Shown here in pieces: positions 14,217-14,323 of a DNA stretch of 14,323 nt. Below the pieces are notes generated by a model. It was not told the origin of the DNA, searched no databases, and was given only the letters and a program-made list of their open reading frames with translations. Source of the DNA: Verrucomicrobia bacterium UBA673 (GTDB lineage: Bacteria; Verrucomicrobiota; Verrucomicrobiia; Limisphaerales; UBA1096). Where the stretch lies: the NCBI GenBank assembly GCA_002299785.1, contig DBNL01000048.1, positions 14,983 to 29,305 on the forward strand, written 5' to 3'. The position numbers and the translations under genes were made by a program. Within the stretch, counting starts at the first letter, position 1. Each line of letters opens with the position of its first letter.

Positions 14217-14263
14217 ACGCAGGAAGATACGGACGAGAGCCCACGAGCCAAAGCCCAAAACGT

Positions 14264-14323
14264 TCAGTCGGCGAAAATGAGGCGGCCGCGGCGCACCGGC
14301 TCGGCGACGCCGTTGAGTCGCAG
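14264..14323 (-). CDS. C-terminal 19 codons of an unidentified gene, partial
   Basis: Reading the - strand from the window edge gives an open frame of 19 residues, LRLNGVAEPVRRGRLIFAD, then TGA. It ends 47 nt before the aroB start, and the spacing is that of an upstream gene of the same operon. The fragment is too short to name, and an open frame of this length also occurs by chance. The beginning lies right of the window. Confidence 0.4.
   Translation of the reverse strand: MRLNGVAEPVRRGRLIFAD

Noticed and set aside
14217..14258. 14-codon N-terminal extension of aroB to a TTG
   Set aside because: The internal ATG at 14216 matches the known N-terminus of the family and no ribosome-binding site supports the TTG.
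1..14323. CRISPR arrays, tRNA or rRNA genes, insertion sequences
   Set aside because: No spaced direct repeats, no tRNA-like cloverleaf or rRNA segment and no transposase frame could be seen; the window is nearly filled by identified coding genes.

Overview
This window is a 14.3 kb piece of a bacterial division and cell-wall (dcw) cluster followed by ribosomal, metal-transport and shikimate genes. The organism is most likely a member of Verrucomicrobiota or a near relative. This is inferred from the gene order, a strongly divergent FtsZ beside an ordinary FtsA, a LysM protein inserted between murD and ftsW, and a DksA-like protein without its zinc cysteines. I could not test the placement by search. 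The DNA is moderately GC-rich, apart from an A-rich stretch around 6520-6770.

Layout, left to right. Positions 1-10304 on the + strand hold: the 3' end of mraY, murD, a membrane-anchored two-LysM protein, ftsW, murG, murB, ddl, ftsQ, ftsA and ftsZ. Several junctions overlap (ftsW/murG and murG/murB as ATGA; murB/ddl by 8 nt; ftsQ/ftsA by 26 nt), which points to one translationally coupled operon. MraY, MurG, MurD, MurB and Ddl make lipid II and its precursors. FtsW polymerises lipid II at the septum. FtsQ, FtsA and FtsZ build the divisome. murC, which often sits between murG and murB, is absent, and the two flanking genes overlap cleanly.

Positions 10305-10539 are non-coding, with a weak terminator-like hairpin. 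A second + strand group follows: a dksA/traR-like gene with a lysine-rich repeated N-terminal tail, rpmG (L33, 55 aa), rpsR (S18) and a ZIP-family metal transporter with histidine-rich loops. On the - strand, converging on the ZIP gene, are a 201-aa protein of unknown family, aroB directly upstream of it (joined by a TAATG overlap), and the last 19 codons of another reading frame running off the window edge.

The most unusual signal is at the DNA level. The palindrome TTGGCCAA occurs 11 times, against about 0.2 expected, and seven copies are the full 10-mer CTTGGCCAAG. They lie in coding DNA in all three codon registers, on genes of both strands, and in two intergenic gaps. This resembles a highly iterated palindrome, as HIP1 is in cyanobacteria, and I do not recognise this one. 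Other points of interest are the FtsZ with altered nucleotide-binding and T7 catalytic loops but a kept FtsA-binding tail, the A-rich tail and spacer after ddl, the zinc-less DksA-like protein, and the unknown gene coupled to aroB.
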